Assembly: GCA_034336665.1 (NCBI GenBank)
Contig: CM067564.1
Location: 45,010,951-45,074,950, forward strand
Source: Luscinia megarhynchos
Lineage: Eukaryota > Chordata > Aves > Passeriformes > Turdidae
Length of the DNA stretch: 64,000 bases
Reading direction: 5' to 3'
Positions 12,781 to 23,800 of the stretch are shown here, piece after piece; position 1 is the stretch's first letter; each line of letters starts with the position of its first letter. Made by a program: the position numbers and the translations under genes. The notes under the pieces were generated by a model that made no database searches, was not told the origin of the DNA, and saw only the letters and a list, made by a program, of their open reading frames with translations.

Positions 12781-13750
12781 ATTGCACCTCCTGAATTTTT
12801 ACACAAGAGGCTCCAGAGAGAAACTTCAATGGTATGAGAACAGGGAAGTGTGTTATTTTGGTGAATGGAGTTGCAGAAATGCTACAAGTTAAAACTCTGG
12901 GAGGTGGAGAATTGTAAAATGCATAACCCAAAAGATCTTGGTTTAGGTCGTCTGTGCAAAGATGATCCTTGGAATGGTTTGGGAAGCCTTGCAGTGATGA
13001 GAGGGAAGATCAAGGGAGGTGGTTTTCCCAGTGAGAACAACCAGTGTGGATTTTGGATCAAAGAAGAAGAGCCCCACCCTGTTGGTTTAATGATCTGTCT
13101 GTGAGGTATGAGGAAATAAAAGGAGCAGCAGGAAACATTCCAATCTGCAGCTCCCATATTCCAGATGTGCTGAAAGCAAGATCCCATGGAGGTTTTCCTG
13201 CCAGCCTGAGAGCTCTTGCATTCTCCTCTTGTACACTCCTTACAGAGTAAGCCATAAACAATCTGAATCATCTCTCCAAGGGGTTTAATATATAAGAATT
13301 TCTCTGAAATTCCATCTCTTCAGAGGCACAGCTGGCTGGAGGCAGAGTTGAAGGTGAGTCCTATCCCCAGTTGCAGCAGGATCTCATTATCCATGAAGAT
13401 AATCTCTGAAAATCATCTTTCTATGAGCTGGTCATTCTACATCGAGCTTTTTGGGAGTTCATAACACCAACCAGCCTGCAGCAACACATCACACACCAGC
13501 CTGCAGCAAGGCATCCCTGTAGCAGGGGATGTTTTCCTGAATGTCCTGGTGGATTCAGCAACATACTGCTTTTCCCAGTGTTCCATATGGGGTAACTAAG
13601 AAAGAGAGTTTTTTGTAAACAAGTGGAGCAGCTTTTGCATATTCAGAGGAATTTCTAAGGTTTCTAAATCTACCTTCCTTTTAACCCCTCCAAATTTTTT
13701 TATGTATAGGAGAATATATTGAAAGCTGGAGAAGGAATTTTGGTAAGGGA
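12781..13750. other. Sequence 3' of mir-29c, candidate pri-miRNA 3' end
   Basis: No protein gene. AATAAA at 13115-13120 on the + strand is the first reasonable poly(A) signal after the two hairpins. The remainder shows no recognisable element. Confidence 0.35.
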
Positions 13751-13990
13751 ATGGAATGACAAGACAAGGGGCAATAGCTAAAACACAGATCAAGGTTAGA
13801 TTAGATACTAGGAGCAAAATTTTTCCCTGTGAGGGTGGGGAAACCCTGGCACAGGGTGCCCAGAGAAGCTGTGGCTGCCCTGGATCCCTGGAAGTGTCCA
13901 AGGTCAGGTTGGATGGGGCTTTGGGAGCAACTTGGGATAGTGGAAGGTGTCCCTGCCCATGGGAGGGGGTTGGAATGAGGTGGTCTTTAT
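13751..13990 (+). mobile_element. CR1 LINE 3' fragment
   Basis: Sense copy with GACAAGACAAGGGGCAA, TTTTTCCCTGTGAGGGTGGG, CAGGGTGCCCAGAGAAGCTG and TGGAAGGTGTCCCTGCCCAT. The terminal ATTCTGTG repeats are missing, so the extreme 3' end has been lost or has diverged. Confidence 0.9.
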
Positions 13991-13994
13991 TTCT

Positions 13995-16660
13995 GATTAA
14001 GATAATCACAAACCAAGAGGGACTTCTTGTTACCTATTTCAAGTCTCTTGCTTCCATCCATTCACAAAATCCACCCTCAAGTATGTCTCTTTTTAGACAG
14101 AGCTTTGAGAAGTGGCAAGTACTGTGTTTAGTACAAAAGACTGTAGGTTAGGCCCTTAAATTAATGGAAAAAATTACTGGAATATGGAAATTCAGCATGC
14201 AGGGTTTGCAGTACAGTGCAGAGCACTACATGTTTTAGGGGGTTTGACAGATGTTCTTGTGGAGGTTAAAAGCTGTGCAGAATTAAGAATTAAGTGGTGG
14301 TGGAAGCGTGACTTGCAAGTAATCACTGCTTTAAGTACATCCACTGCCTGAGCAGCTCCCATGCAGACAGTTGTTTAAGTGATTTCTTGTGGGAAGTCCC
14401 TGAAGGAGCAAGTGGATCTGTTGGAATTCTGCTGCTTGTGTTGTGCATGTAGGATTGAAATGTTTGGGCTTAAAGGAGACTTGTTAACACAAAAACTAGT
14501 CTTAAGGTTCAAACCAAAGTGGTGCAGAAACAGGTGTAGAAGGTTAATAACATTTTAATTCTTTCTGTTGAAAGGCAAGAGTTTCTTGGCAGCATATAGT
14601 CAGAAAAATGGAGCTGCCAAGTGCTTGGATCTTGTGAAAGTGTTCTCAGATGTGAGCACTGCTGCTGGTGTGCCTGTGTGCTCACACACAGGATTGTGTC
14701 CTGCTCATGGTGGATCTTCTTCACAGCAGCAGGGAAAGAAAGGATGGAAAAAGGAAGAATTCCTGATGAAAACAGAACCATTTCAGTGTAAAATATATCT
14801 GAGGAAGAGGGAAGCGTATGTTACAAGGGTTTTTTTGGTTTTGTTTTTTTTTTAATTTATCGTGTTTGCTCTCAACTCCTGGCCTTTTACAAAAGTGAAG
14901 CTACTGGAAGATAAGTCTTCCCTGTCACACAGATTTGGGTGCTAAATGGTGCCCACAAAACCTGCACCAGTCTCAAAACACCAGTCAGGTACCACAATGA
15001 AGAACTTAAACCATTTGTTTGCAAGTCTGCTCCATCCTCCTGTGGACAGACCCTGCAGCAATCACAAAATGCAGCGTGCAGGGGCAATTGTTGCCATGGC
15101 CAGAAAAGTTTGTCCCGTGTTCTGGAATGATGTTGAAATGAAATCAACACTTGGACCGAGCCAAAAGCAGCACTGGAAGGCAACTGCTTCTCTCAGAAAA
15201 ACCCTCTCACTTCTGGATTAATATAAAATGTGCTGAATGGTAAAATGAGAGGGAGAAAGGATGATGTCTATTGGGAAATTTTTAATGCAAAAATATTTCG
15301 GAAATGTCTGACAGTGTACACATTTTTTCTTAATGAGTCCTGAAACCACTTCATTCTGCTACATCAAGCCTAAATTTCAATTGTTGCAATTAATTTGTCT
15401 GAAATTTTTGTGATCTTGCATCACAGTCTCAAAATGTCAGGCTTCTACATAAGGATATTCTGTGAAATCCATTTATATTGGGAATCTGGGGGGAAAATAA
15501 CTTGGTCATGTTAAGTAGGGGCTTGAGGTGATAGTGAAAAACTGCTTTTGTTTTCACAGCAAATGAATTGAGGGTCAGAACTATAATTTTCATTATAGTT
15601 TATAGAATATTCAACATTAATTGATGAAGTATCCAGGCATAAGAGGCTTATGAAAGAGTAGAACAGTAAATGAGACAAAATTGTGATATTCTACAAGATG
15701 CTCCCTGATTTCTTCAAGCCAGTTTGAGACTTCTTAACCAAAAATAACCTGTTTGTGTGGGATCTGCTGTGTCCTTAGCACACATTTCCAGTGCCAGAAT
15801 GGGCAGCAGAGGTATGAGGAGGATAAATTCGGGTATTGTGGCTTTTACTGTGGGCTGGTTGAGTCCTGCTGGGACCTTTGCTAAGTATGAAACAGCAGAG
15901 GCTTGTGTTGGCAGGGCTTTGCTGTGCAGTAAAACAGGCTGTTAGAGCTCACAGCAGTGTAAAGGTGCCAGCAGAGCGAATTCTTCCTTGTTTGGGTAAT
16001 GCTAATGAAAATTGTGTTTGAATTTCTGACTATCTGGTGAATCAGATCCAGTGAGGGCAGTGAAGCAAACTCCAGTGAAGCAGCTGGGTTGAGCTGCCTG
16101 CAAGGAGAGGTGGTCACTTTTCAGGTATCAGTGAGACAGCTCTGCTCTCCTGGTTTCTGATAATGGTCCAGCAAACTGCTGGGTTCTCTCCTCCAGGTGC
16201 TGCAGGTGCATCTCCTCTGGAAGCATCCAGAACTTTGGGACTTCAGTCAGAAAAGCTGGACCAGCTGTGTGCTCCCACCTGTTGAGCAGACAAGAGGGTG
16301 TTCAGTGGAATTGTTTCAGACCCTGGGTCAGAAGATACTCCCACTCAGCTCCTTGAAACAGGAGGCAAAAAGTGTTCATCCTGATGTCATTCTCACTCCA
16401 CTGGATTTCCAACAACTTTCCAGGAACAGTCCAGGGAGAAATGTGTGGCTGTCTGCTCTGTTGCCTGGATTGTTGGGTATTTAAGTTCTCTTGTAAGCAG
16501 TTTTCTTCTATGCTGCCTTCTCAGCATCATGTCTGTTCCCCCCCAAAGGATTCCTCTCTGGAGAACCTGCCATGGAAACATGATTATCTGTCTTCAACCC
16601 TGGGGGCAAGTCAATAAAACCATTTTATCCATGTCAAAGAAGTTTTTTAATGGCCCCTTG
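13995..16660. other. Non-coding interval, no gene recognised
   Basis: No RNA gene or convincing coding exon found. An AATAAA at 16613-16618 followed 45 bp later by an A-rich tract is discussed as a finding. Confidence 0.45.
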
Positions 16661-16662
16661 GC

Positions 16663-16716
16663 AAAAAAAAACAAAACAAAAAAAACAAAACAAAACAAAA
16701 ACAAAAAAAAAATAAA
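16663..16716 (+). repeat. A-rich (CAAAA)n simple repeat
   Basis: More than 50 bp of A runs separated by single C bases, ending AATAAAGG. Avian CR1 elements do not have poly(A) tails, so this tract is not explained by the CR1 copy that starts 60 bp further on. Confidence 0.85.
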
Positions 16717-16779
16717 GGAAAGGTGAGCCTTGGCATCACAAACATTTCAGTTCAGTATTTTGGTGCTAGGGAAATTCAA

Positions 16780-16953
16780 TCACAGATTGGTTTGGGTTGG
16801 AAGGGACCTTCAAGACCATCCAGTTCCATCCCCTGCCATGGCCAGGGACACCTTCCACTAACCCAGGTTGCTCCAAGCCTGGCCTTGGACACTTCCAGGG
16901 ATCTCTGGGCAACCTATGCCAGGGCCTCACCACTTCCACAGGGAAGAATTACT
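16780..16953 (-). mobile_element. CR1 LINE 3' fragment
   Basis: Antisense copy: CACAGATTGGTTTGGGTTGG, GGAAGGGACCTTCAAGACC, CCATGGCCAGGGACACCTTC, then CCAGGGCCTCACCACTTCC. It is close in sequence to the 4.2 kb copy, suggesting the same subfamily. Confidence 0.9.
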
Positions 16954-16954
16954 C

Positions 16955-19900
16955 ACCTATTGCTGCAGAGGAAAGTTGGTTTTTTATCTCTACTTTTGCA
17001 AAGCAATCAGTGTGTCAAGCCCTGCGTGTCTCTGGCTGGATTCCAGCCTGGACAGCTGGACACTGACCCTCATTTGGACAGCACAGCCTGGACCAAGTGG
17101 CTGGGAAGGGGCATCAAAGCACTGTGTGGAGGAGCTGTGTGGAAACAGTTTTCCAAGCAATGCATGGCAGAGCATGGACATCAAAAGGGATGTAAGGCAA
17201 CTCTTAACTTCATTGCTTCCAAATATCATGACTGCCCATTTTTCTGTAATATTACTGCATCAAAAACCCAGTGGGATTTATTTATAATTGATGCTTTTGC
17301 ATGGAAGATACTGCAATGCCACCGTGCAGATTAGATCCCAGAACAGACTGACAGCTGTAAAATCCACGAGCACAGGTGAGTGAGCTGGGCTGTTAGGAGC
17401 CTCCAGAGGACCACAAAGTGATTTTCACAAAATATTTTGACATGATTTAATCTTCAGTCTTGCCTCTCCTTACTGAAACAGACTGGGAAAAGAATGGCTT
17501 GATAGTCCCCCATACAGTTCATCATTACTGAAAATGCCATGGGCTGATGAGATTGCCTGCTGAAAGGTGCCAAGATCCTTATAAATCCGAATCTGCTCAA
17601 GTATCACCTCTGGGAAAACCTGAATTTCTCAGGAAATTCACGGGAATTATCACGGATTTCCAGGCTTCCAAAGAAGTTGTCACATAAAGACTCTCTGCTA
17701 TATTTCCAGTGTGAGAACTGAAATCACAACTTGAAGGAAAGAGAAATTCAGTGCAAGTAAATTTTCAAGATTTTGCTATGCAAATCAAAATTCCAGTTGG
17801 AGAACTTTGGAGCGAAACAATGGTGTAAAAACCCCCACTTTTTAGTTGGGATTAGCCTGGAAATTTCAAGGCACTCATGAATAATTTATGAACCAGTCTT
17901 CCCACGGATGAGCAGCAGGACGAGAGAGTGGCTACGTTTGTCACTGTATTGAGACGTTTCCTGGCAATGCTGGAATTTTTATGGTGTTCTTTCTCATAAT
18001 GGAGTTGTTGCTTAGCTTTTAATGTCCCAAATGTAAACAGATCTGAGGAAGCAGATCGTTAAAAACGTTTAGAAAGGGCGAATGAAAAAGTGAAGTACTT
18101 GTGAGCTGCGTTCCAAGCAAAGCCTATAAATCACCGGCATCGGAATTCTCTGACAAGGAGCAAATGGTTTTATGGACTCACAGACATGGCATCGGGAGGA
18201 ATAGTGAAAAGATTAATTTTTAAAAATCATGGCAGAAGAGCAGAGGGAATAACCCGAGAGGTTTGAGAAGCTGTCCTGTGCTCTGTTTTCCATTTTAACA
18301 CTTAGGTTTAACACATTCAAAATCTGATTCAAATCTGCTTTGCCATCTTCACCTCCACAATCTCTGAAACCATGGGTCCAGTTGGCTTCACTGCCTGGTG
18401 CATCAGCCAGGCTGGGAATGCTTAAATCCATGCAGAGGTTTTTGTGTGTAGAAGCAGCTCAGAAAAAGAGGGTTATAAAAAGGCAGTTTTCATTTGGCTT
18501 TCAACCCTCAAAGCCGTTCTCTAAACTCAGCCCTGGCTTTGCAGCTTTGGAGGGTTTGCGCGTCGCTCCAGGCGCCCATCGCCCTGTCCTGGCTGGGAAA
18601 CGGGGATCCCGTGGGATGCAGGGCTGGAGATGCCAGTCCCTGGAAGGCTGTGCTGCAGGGGGATGGCTGAGGAGCTCCTTGGCCCCCCTGGCCGAGCCAG
18701 CCCGCCAGATGTGAGATGCTGGTTGGGCTGGTCGGGAGAGGCCGTGGGTGGAGAGGAGCTGGCAGGGAGCCCGGCAGCCGCTGGGAAGAGGCTGCGCGGG
18801 GGAGAGCGAGCTCACCACCCACCTCGGATGAAATCATGGAACGGGCAGGCGTGAGGAGAGGCTGGTGAGGAGGAGACCTGAAAAAAAAACCGAGGGGGAC
18901 AGGAGAGGAAGGATGCTGAACCAGCAAGGGGATAGTTCCTGTGCTGGTGTGTTTGAGGAGGATCTGGTTCTCACAGGAGTCACTTGTAACAGATACAGAG
19001 CTGGAATAAGGGCAGGAATTTGTCACAGGAAGGTTTGCTCCAGCAGCATAGAAAAGGAATTTGATACCTGACCCCTTTGATGGAAATCCATTAACTTGTC
19101 TGAATGGAGGAGTGATTGCTCCCAGGCAGGCTGCTGCTTTCCCAGGCTAACCTCTAACTGAGCCTGGACCAAGGAAGAGGCAATCCTGGAGCGAGGAGAT
19201 CTCTGGAGCTGGCTGGTTTATAACAGTGTTTTAAGTGTTGAAAAAGGGACTTCACAGTGCCACTTCCCTTAACCAAGAATTAGTTTGCCTTGGTGTTCCC
19301 AGTTGGATGGGCACATTGTCTCATCCTCACTGGGCAAACCAACAAGGAAAATGTCCAGCGTGGCTTCCTGTTGCACTTCGAGACTCAACATTGTCCAGTC
19401 TGAATTCCTCAGATTTCTTCATATTTATCTGATTTATGATAAATTACACCACTCATGAAATTAACTGTTTCAATCCAATGAGAAAACCTTCAGTGTCCAT
19501 GTTTTCCACCTGGATTTGTGTCCACGCTTATCCCACATCATTTCTGGAGAGCTCAGGCAGGCGAAGGAGCCAGTGGAAGGAGCGGGTGTCCCTGGAGTGA
19601 TCAGCACAGGGTTTTGTCCAGTGCACCCGCTGAAGACAGCCTGGATCTTCTGCTGGGTTTTGCTGGATCCTTTTACTCCTTGGAAACACAGTTCAGGACA
19701 AAACCGTCACGGTCTGACTTTGAGGAATGGGATTCTCAGCACTTCTGTCTCTGCTCCAGCAGGCGAAAAGTGATGCGTAAGACTCCTTCTCCCCCCTCAA
19801 CTCCAGTGGGTGCAAAGTTGCAACTGTTTCAGGAAAGATACAGCCAGAAAAAAAACAAAAAACATTTCCCTAGCTCATTTTCTTTTCCCAGAAAACCAGA

Positions 19901-20186
19901 TGGATGAATCATTACAACAGCAGCTGTGACAGGGGACCAGACAACTGACTGAGCCCAAAGCCCAGCCCAGTCGAGGCAAGATGAAAAACTGTCCAAGGAT
20001 TTACCAACCCTCCCTCCCTCATCTGTTTAAAGGAGCAGGACTCCAGAATTAGGGCATGTGGGTTTTATCCTTCCTCTTCCATCCTGCACAGCAGCAAGAG
20101 CAGCCATTGCAGAGACCATGGTGTAATAAATCCAATGGGATCCAGCAGTGAATTAACGTGATGGTGTGGTCAGTGATGATCACCAA
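16955..20186. other. Non-coding interval with CpG-bearing segments
   Basis: No gene is recognised. The parts at about 17900-18250 and 18540-18850 contain visibly more CG dinucleotides than their surroundings (for example GCGCGTCGCTCCAGGCG and CGTTAAAAACGTTTAG). They could be an unmethylated regulatory element; no transcription unit can be attached to them from sequence. Confidence 0.4.
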
Positions 20187-20187
20187 A

Positions 20188-20885
20188 ACAGAATCACAGG
20201 ATGGTTTGGATTGGAAGGGACTGTGAAAATCCCTTAGTTTCAACTTCTCAGCACCTTCCAGTAGACCAAGGTGCTCCAACCCCTCTCCAGCCTGGCCTTC
20301 CAGGGATGGGGAAGCCACAGCTTCTCTGGACAGCCTGTGCCAAGGTCTCACCACCCTCACAAGGAAGAATTCCTTCCCAATATCCCACCTAACCCTGCCC
20401 TCTGGCAGTGTGAAGCCATTTCCACTTGTCACTCATGCTGTTGTCCCAAGTCCCTCTCTAGCTCTCTTGGAGTCCTTTAAGCTCTGGAAGGGGCTCTCAG
20501 GTTTTCCTGAGCCTTTTTTTTCCTCCTCAGCTGTCCCAGCCTGGCTCCAGAGCAGAGGGCCTGCATCCCTATGAGCATCTTTATGGCCTCCTCCTGATTC
20601 ATTCCAACACATCCCTGTTTTTTCCTGTGTTGTGAGCCCCAGGGCTGGAGGCAGCTCTGCAGGTGAGATCTCACCTGAACAGAGCAGAGGGGCAGAATCC
20701 CCTCCCTGACCTGCTGCCCACACTTGTGATACAGGACTGGGGGGGTGTCTGGGCTACCATCAGCCATTGCTGGGTCATGTTGAGCTTCTCACCCACCAAC
20801 AACCCAAAATCCTGCCCAGGGCTGCTCCCCATCCATCCTCCATACCTGTTCTTGGAATTGCCCAAGCACAATATCCAGCTCCTTA
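20188..20885 (-). mobile_element. Long CR1 LINE 3' fragment
   Basis: One of the longest CR1 copies in the window, about 700 bp. It runs antisense from CAGAATCACAGGATGG through CCCTCACAAGGAAGAATTCC, CCCTTATG-type mid sequence and GGGCTGGAGGCAGCTCTGCA to ATTGCTGGGTCATGTTGAGC and CACCCACCAACAACCC. The last blocks lie further 5' in the CR1 consensus than most other copies here reach. No intact reverse transcriptase frame remains. Confidence 0.85.
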
Positions 20886-20889
20886 GACC

Positions 20890-23800
20890 AAAGGGAGCAG
20901 CCTCGAGGCTCTGTTTGTGCCAGGCTTTCCTCTGCAGGCAGAGTAATTAGTGAGATATGTAGACATGCTCTTAATATAGCAGAGTCCTGTGTGTAAAACC
21001 CATCAAAATAACTCCAGAAGTGACAAGGTTGAGAAAGCATTTAAAAGTTAAGAGGTGCCTGCCTTCAGGCTGCCCAGAGAACCCCTGAGGGAGTGTGTGG
21101 TTCATCCTTAATTACACTTTTGGGAGGTATTTTTTATTCCAGAGGACACTGTCCCACTCCCTGCACGCGATGCTGGTACTCACTTGATGAAAAGCCATTC
21201 AGGGTTGGGTTTTTTTTCCTTCCTCATCCTCATCTCTGCAGCATCTGAGTGCTTTGGCCGGAGCAGTTGCTCTGATGACATTTTTTTTTCTTTTCCTGGG
21301 GGACGCTCTGTTGTGCTTTCTGCTTTACAAAGAACCAAAGCACAGAGAAATGAAGGTCAAAGAATCTATTAATTCAGGTGCCCAATTTGAAGTAGCCAGA
21401 GCAAGATATTCAGGACTCTCTGTTCAAAGTGCAGATTCCTCTCATGCCTTTCTTTGTTTTCTTCCAACCCCCTGCTTTGTTCATTGCCCTCTTCCAACTT
21501 CTGCCTCTTGGGCACTGTAATTATGATTTTTAAATTCAAATGCTGCTCTTAGCTTTCGAGTGTTTTCATCGCTGACTGAAAAGCTGTAGCTGAGCTCTAC
21601 TAGGCAGCAAATGTTCCCCTTCTCTCAAGGTAAACAGCGAGGCAGGGAAGGTCACTGCAGGTAAAAAGCCACAGGTCTGGAAGAAGAGAGCAGGACATAA
21701 CTCAAGCCAAAGTACTCAAGAGCTATGTGGACATCTCTTCACCCCTCCTACCCTCTGCAGCTCCCAAGAACCCATCACAGAGCAAGGGCAGCACAAAGAA
21801 GCTGGATCTGGGAGAGAAAAGCCTGGGGGTTACCTCAGGTGCTCAGGGCTGGGTCCATCGTTGCTTTAGCAGAGGCAGCTGTGGAGGAATTGTGTTTGGG
21901 GAAGCAGAGCAGAGCACGGCACGAGAGGGAGGGCAGAGGGAAGGCAGCGGTACCGAGCGTGTGCTGGTTGTGTTGGGAATAGCTTGTACTTGTGGCACTT
22001 GGTCAGCTGCCAGGAAAACCCTGGGGGTGAGGCTGCAGAGCTCCTCTTGAGATGTTCCAGCCCCTGGAGCCCTTGGGAGCAGCAGTGCTGAACACTGTGT
22101 GCTCTCAGCAGCCCCAGGATCCACCAGCACAAGGACACATGTCCTGGGCTCCCTCCCAGCTGCAGCTCCAGCACAGGCACCTTTTATTTCTGCTGCAGAG
22201 TCCTCTGGCCAGGCATGGTTTTGAGTGACCGTGTCTCACGTCTGAACACTCTCTCCAGGCTCAGCACCTCCCTTGGCTTTGGCAGAGGGGAGCAGTGGGG
22301 CAGTCAGGGCAGGATTTGGCTGCTGTAGCCAGTGGCTGGTGAGTTTGCAAAGGATCTATCCCAAACTCAGGACAGGAGCTGGGGAGATGAGCACAGCACC
22401 AGTGAGCTGAGACCTCAGAAGGCCCCTGGGGTGTGGGTTTGAGTAGGAGAGAGCTGAGAAGGGCTTGGGAGCAGGAGGAATAGTTATTCACCATGGAACA
22501 ATGGCTGGATGGCTCCTGAAGGGGAGCTGGCACCCATCTGTCCAGGCATTTCCTGCTGCCCCAGGGGATTCCTGTGCTCCTCCTTGCTGCTTCCTCCACC
22601 TCTGGATCTCTGCATCACTGTTGCTGTTGGAAACACCAGTATTTCATAAGCTGGAGAGCTCAGGGCTGCAGAGACAGCACAAAAGCAGCTAGAGGACACA
22701 CAGAAGCAGGAAAACTGATTTTTCTTAAATCAAACTTGCATAGAAATGTTGGGTCCAAGGAACATTGGAAGTCCAGCTTCCCACTCTGAGCCAGGGTGTC
22801 AGCCACATTCTGGCCAAACCCTAAATCCCCTGAGTATGGGAGGTACAGTTTAGGTGGTCTGTGTCCCAGTGCAGCAGTGTCTCCCAGCAAGACTAAGATG
22901 TGTCTCCCACATCCAGCCAGAGCCTCCCAGTTTGCCACTGGTGCCTTTTGTCACAGTCCAGCAGGATGGAGAGGAGTTTGGCTGTGTCTTTACACCCACC
23001 TTTCATGTGTTTGTAGCCGGTTCTTGCCCACCATCAGCTCCTCAGGGCTGTGCAGGGCTTTCTCCCCACGTGTTGGCACCATTTGCTCATAGTGAAAGCA
23101 CAGAAACCCTCCTTCAAACCCCGCTGTGCTCCCCCAAAACCAGGGCAGCAGCCAGAGCACCCGTGGGCACACCTGTGGGGGATGAGTCACCAGCACAGCA
23201 TCTCCCACGGGACCCAGCCCCGTGTCCCACGCTGGGGCTTTCTGGCCATGTGCAGGGCTCCAGAGAGCAACTTACAACTCCCCCCACACCAGACACCTCC
23301 AGAGAGCTGAACTGGGAAGATGTGAAACCCTGGAGGGGGCAACTGGTCCAGATTTCCTGCTAGACGCAGCCCCATCCAGGAGGGAACATGCAGAGCATCC
23401 CATCCTGCCCTCGGAGGGAATGGCAGCAGGATTGGGTCAGGGGGAGAAGCTGGACACACCACTCGTGTTTTCCGTGCTAGAAACCTTCCTACGTGCCAGT
23501 TCATGGGATTGAAGCTGTAAATCAGCAGGGAAAACTTCTCAGTCATCACCATCAACACCGGGGAATGAACAGTCTGGGAGGAGAGATAAGGATTGCGTTG
23601 GTGGTCCTTCATTGTCCCCTTTCCTCCAGGCTTCATGCTGGCGATGTAATTAGTGATTAATTTTACTTTTTTTCACTTTTAATTTCACAATGAATATGAG
23701 CAAGGCGAGCCCGGATGCAAATAGGAGCCGAGGCCCTTCTGCAGGGACCCCAGGGGATGCTCTGGCCACCCCACACTGAGTCACCGGGAACCCCGTGCCG

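Noticed and set aside
16723..17334. 203-codon open frame, plus strand
   Set aside because: First third is antisense CR1; the remainder has no recognisable domain.
18501..19026. Overlapping Pro/Ser-rich frames on the minus strand
   Set aside because: Expected in a GC-rich patch; several frames are open at once and none has a domain.
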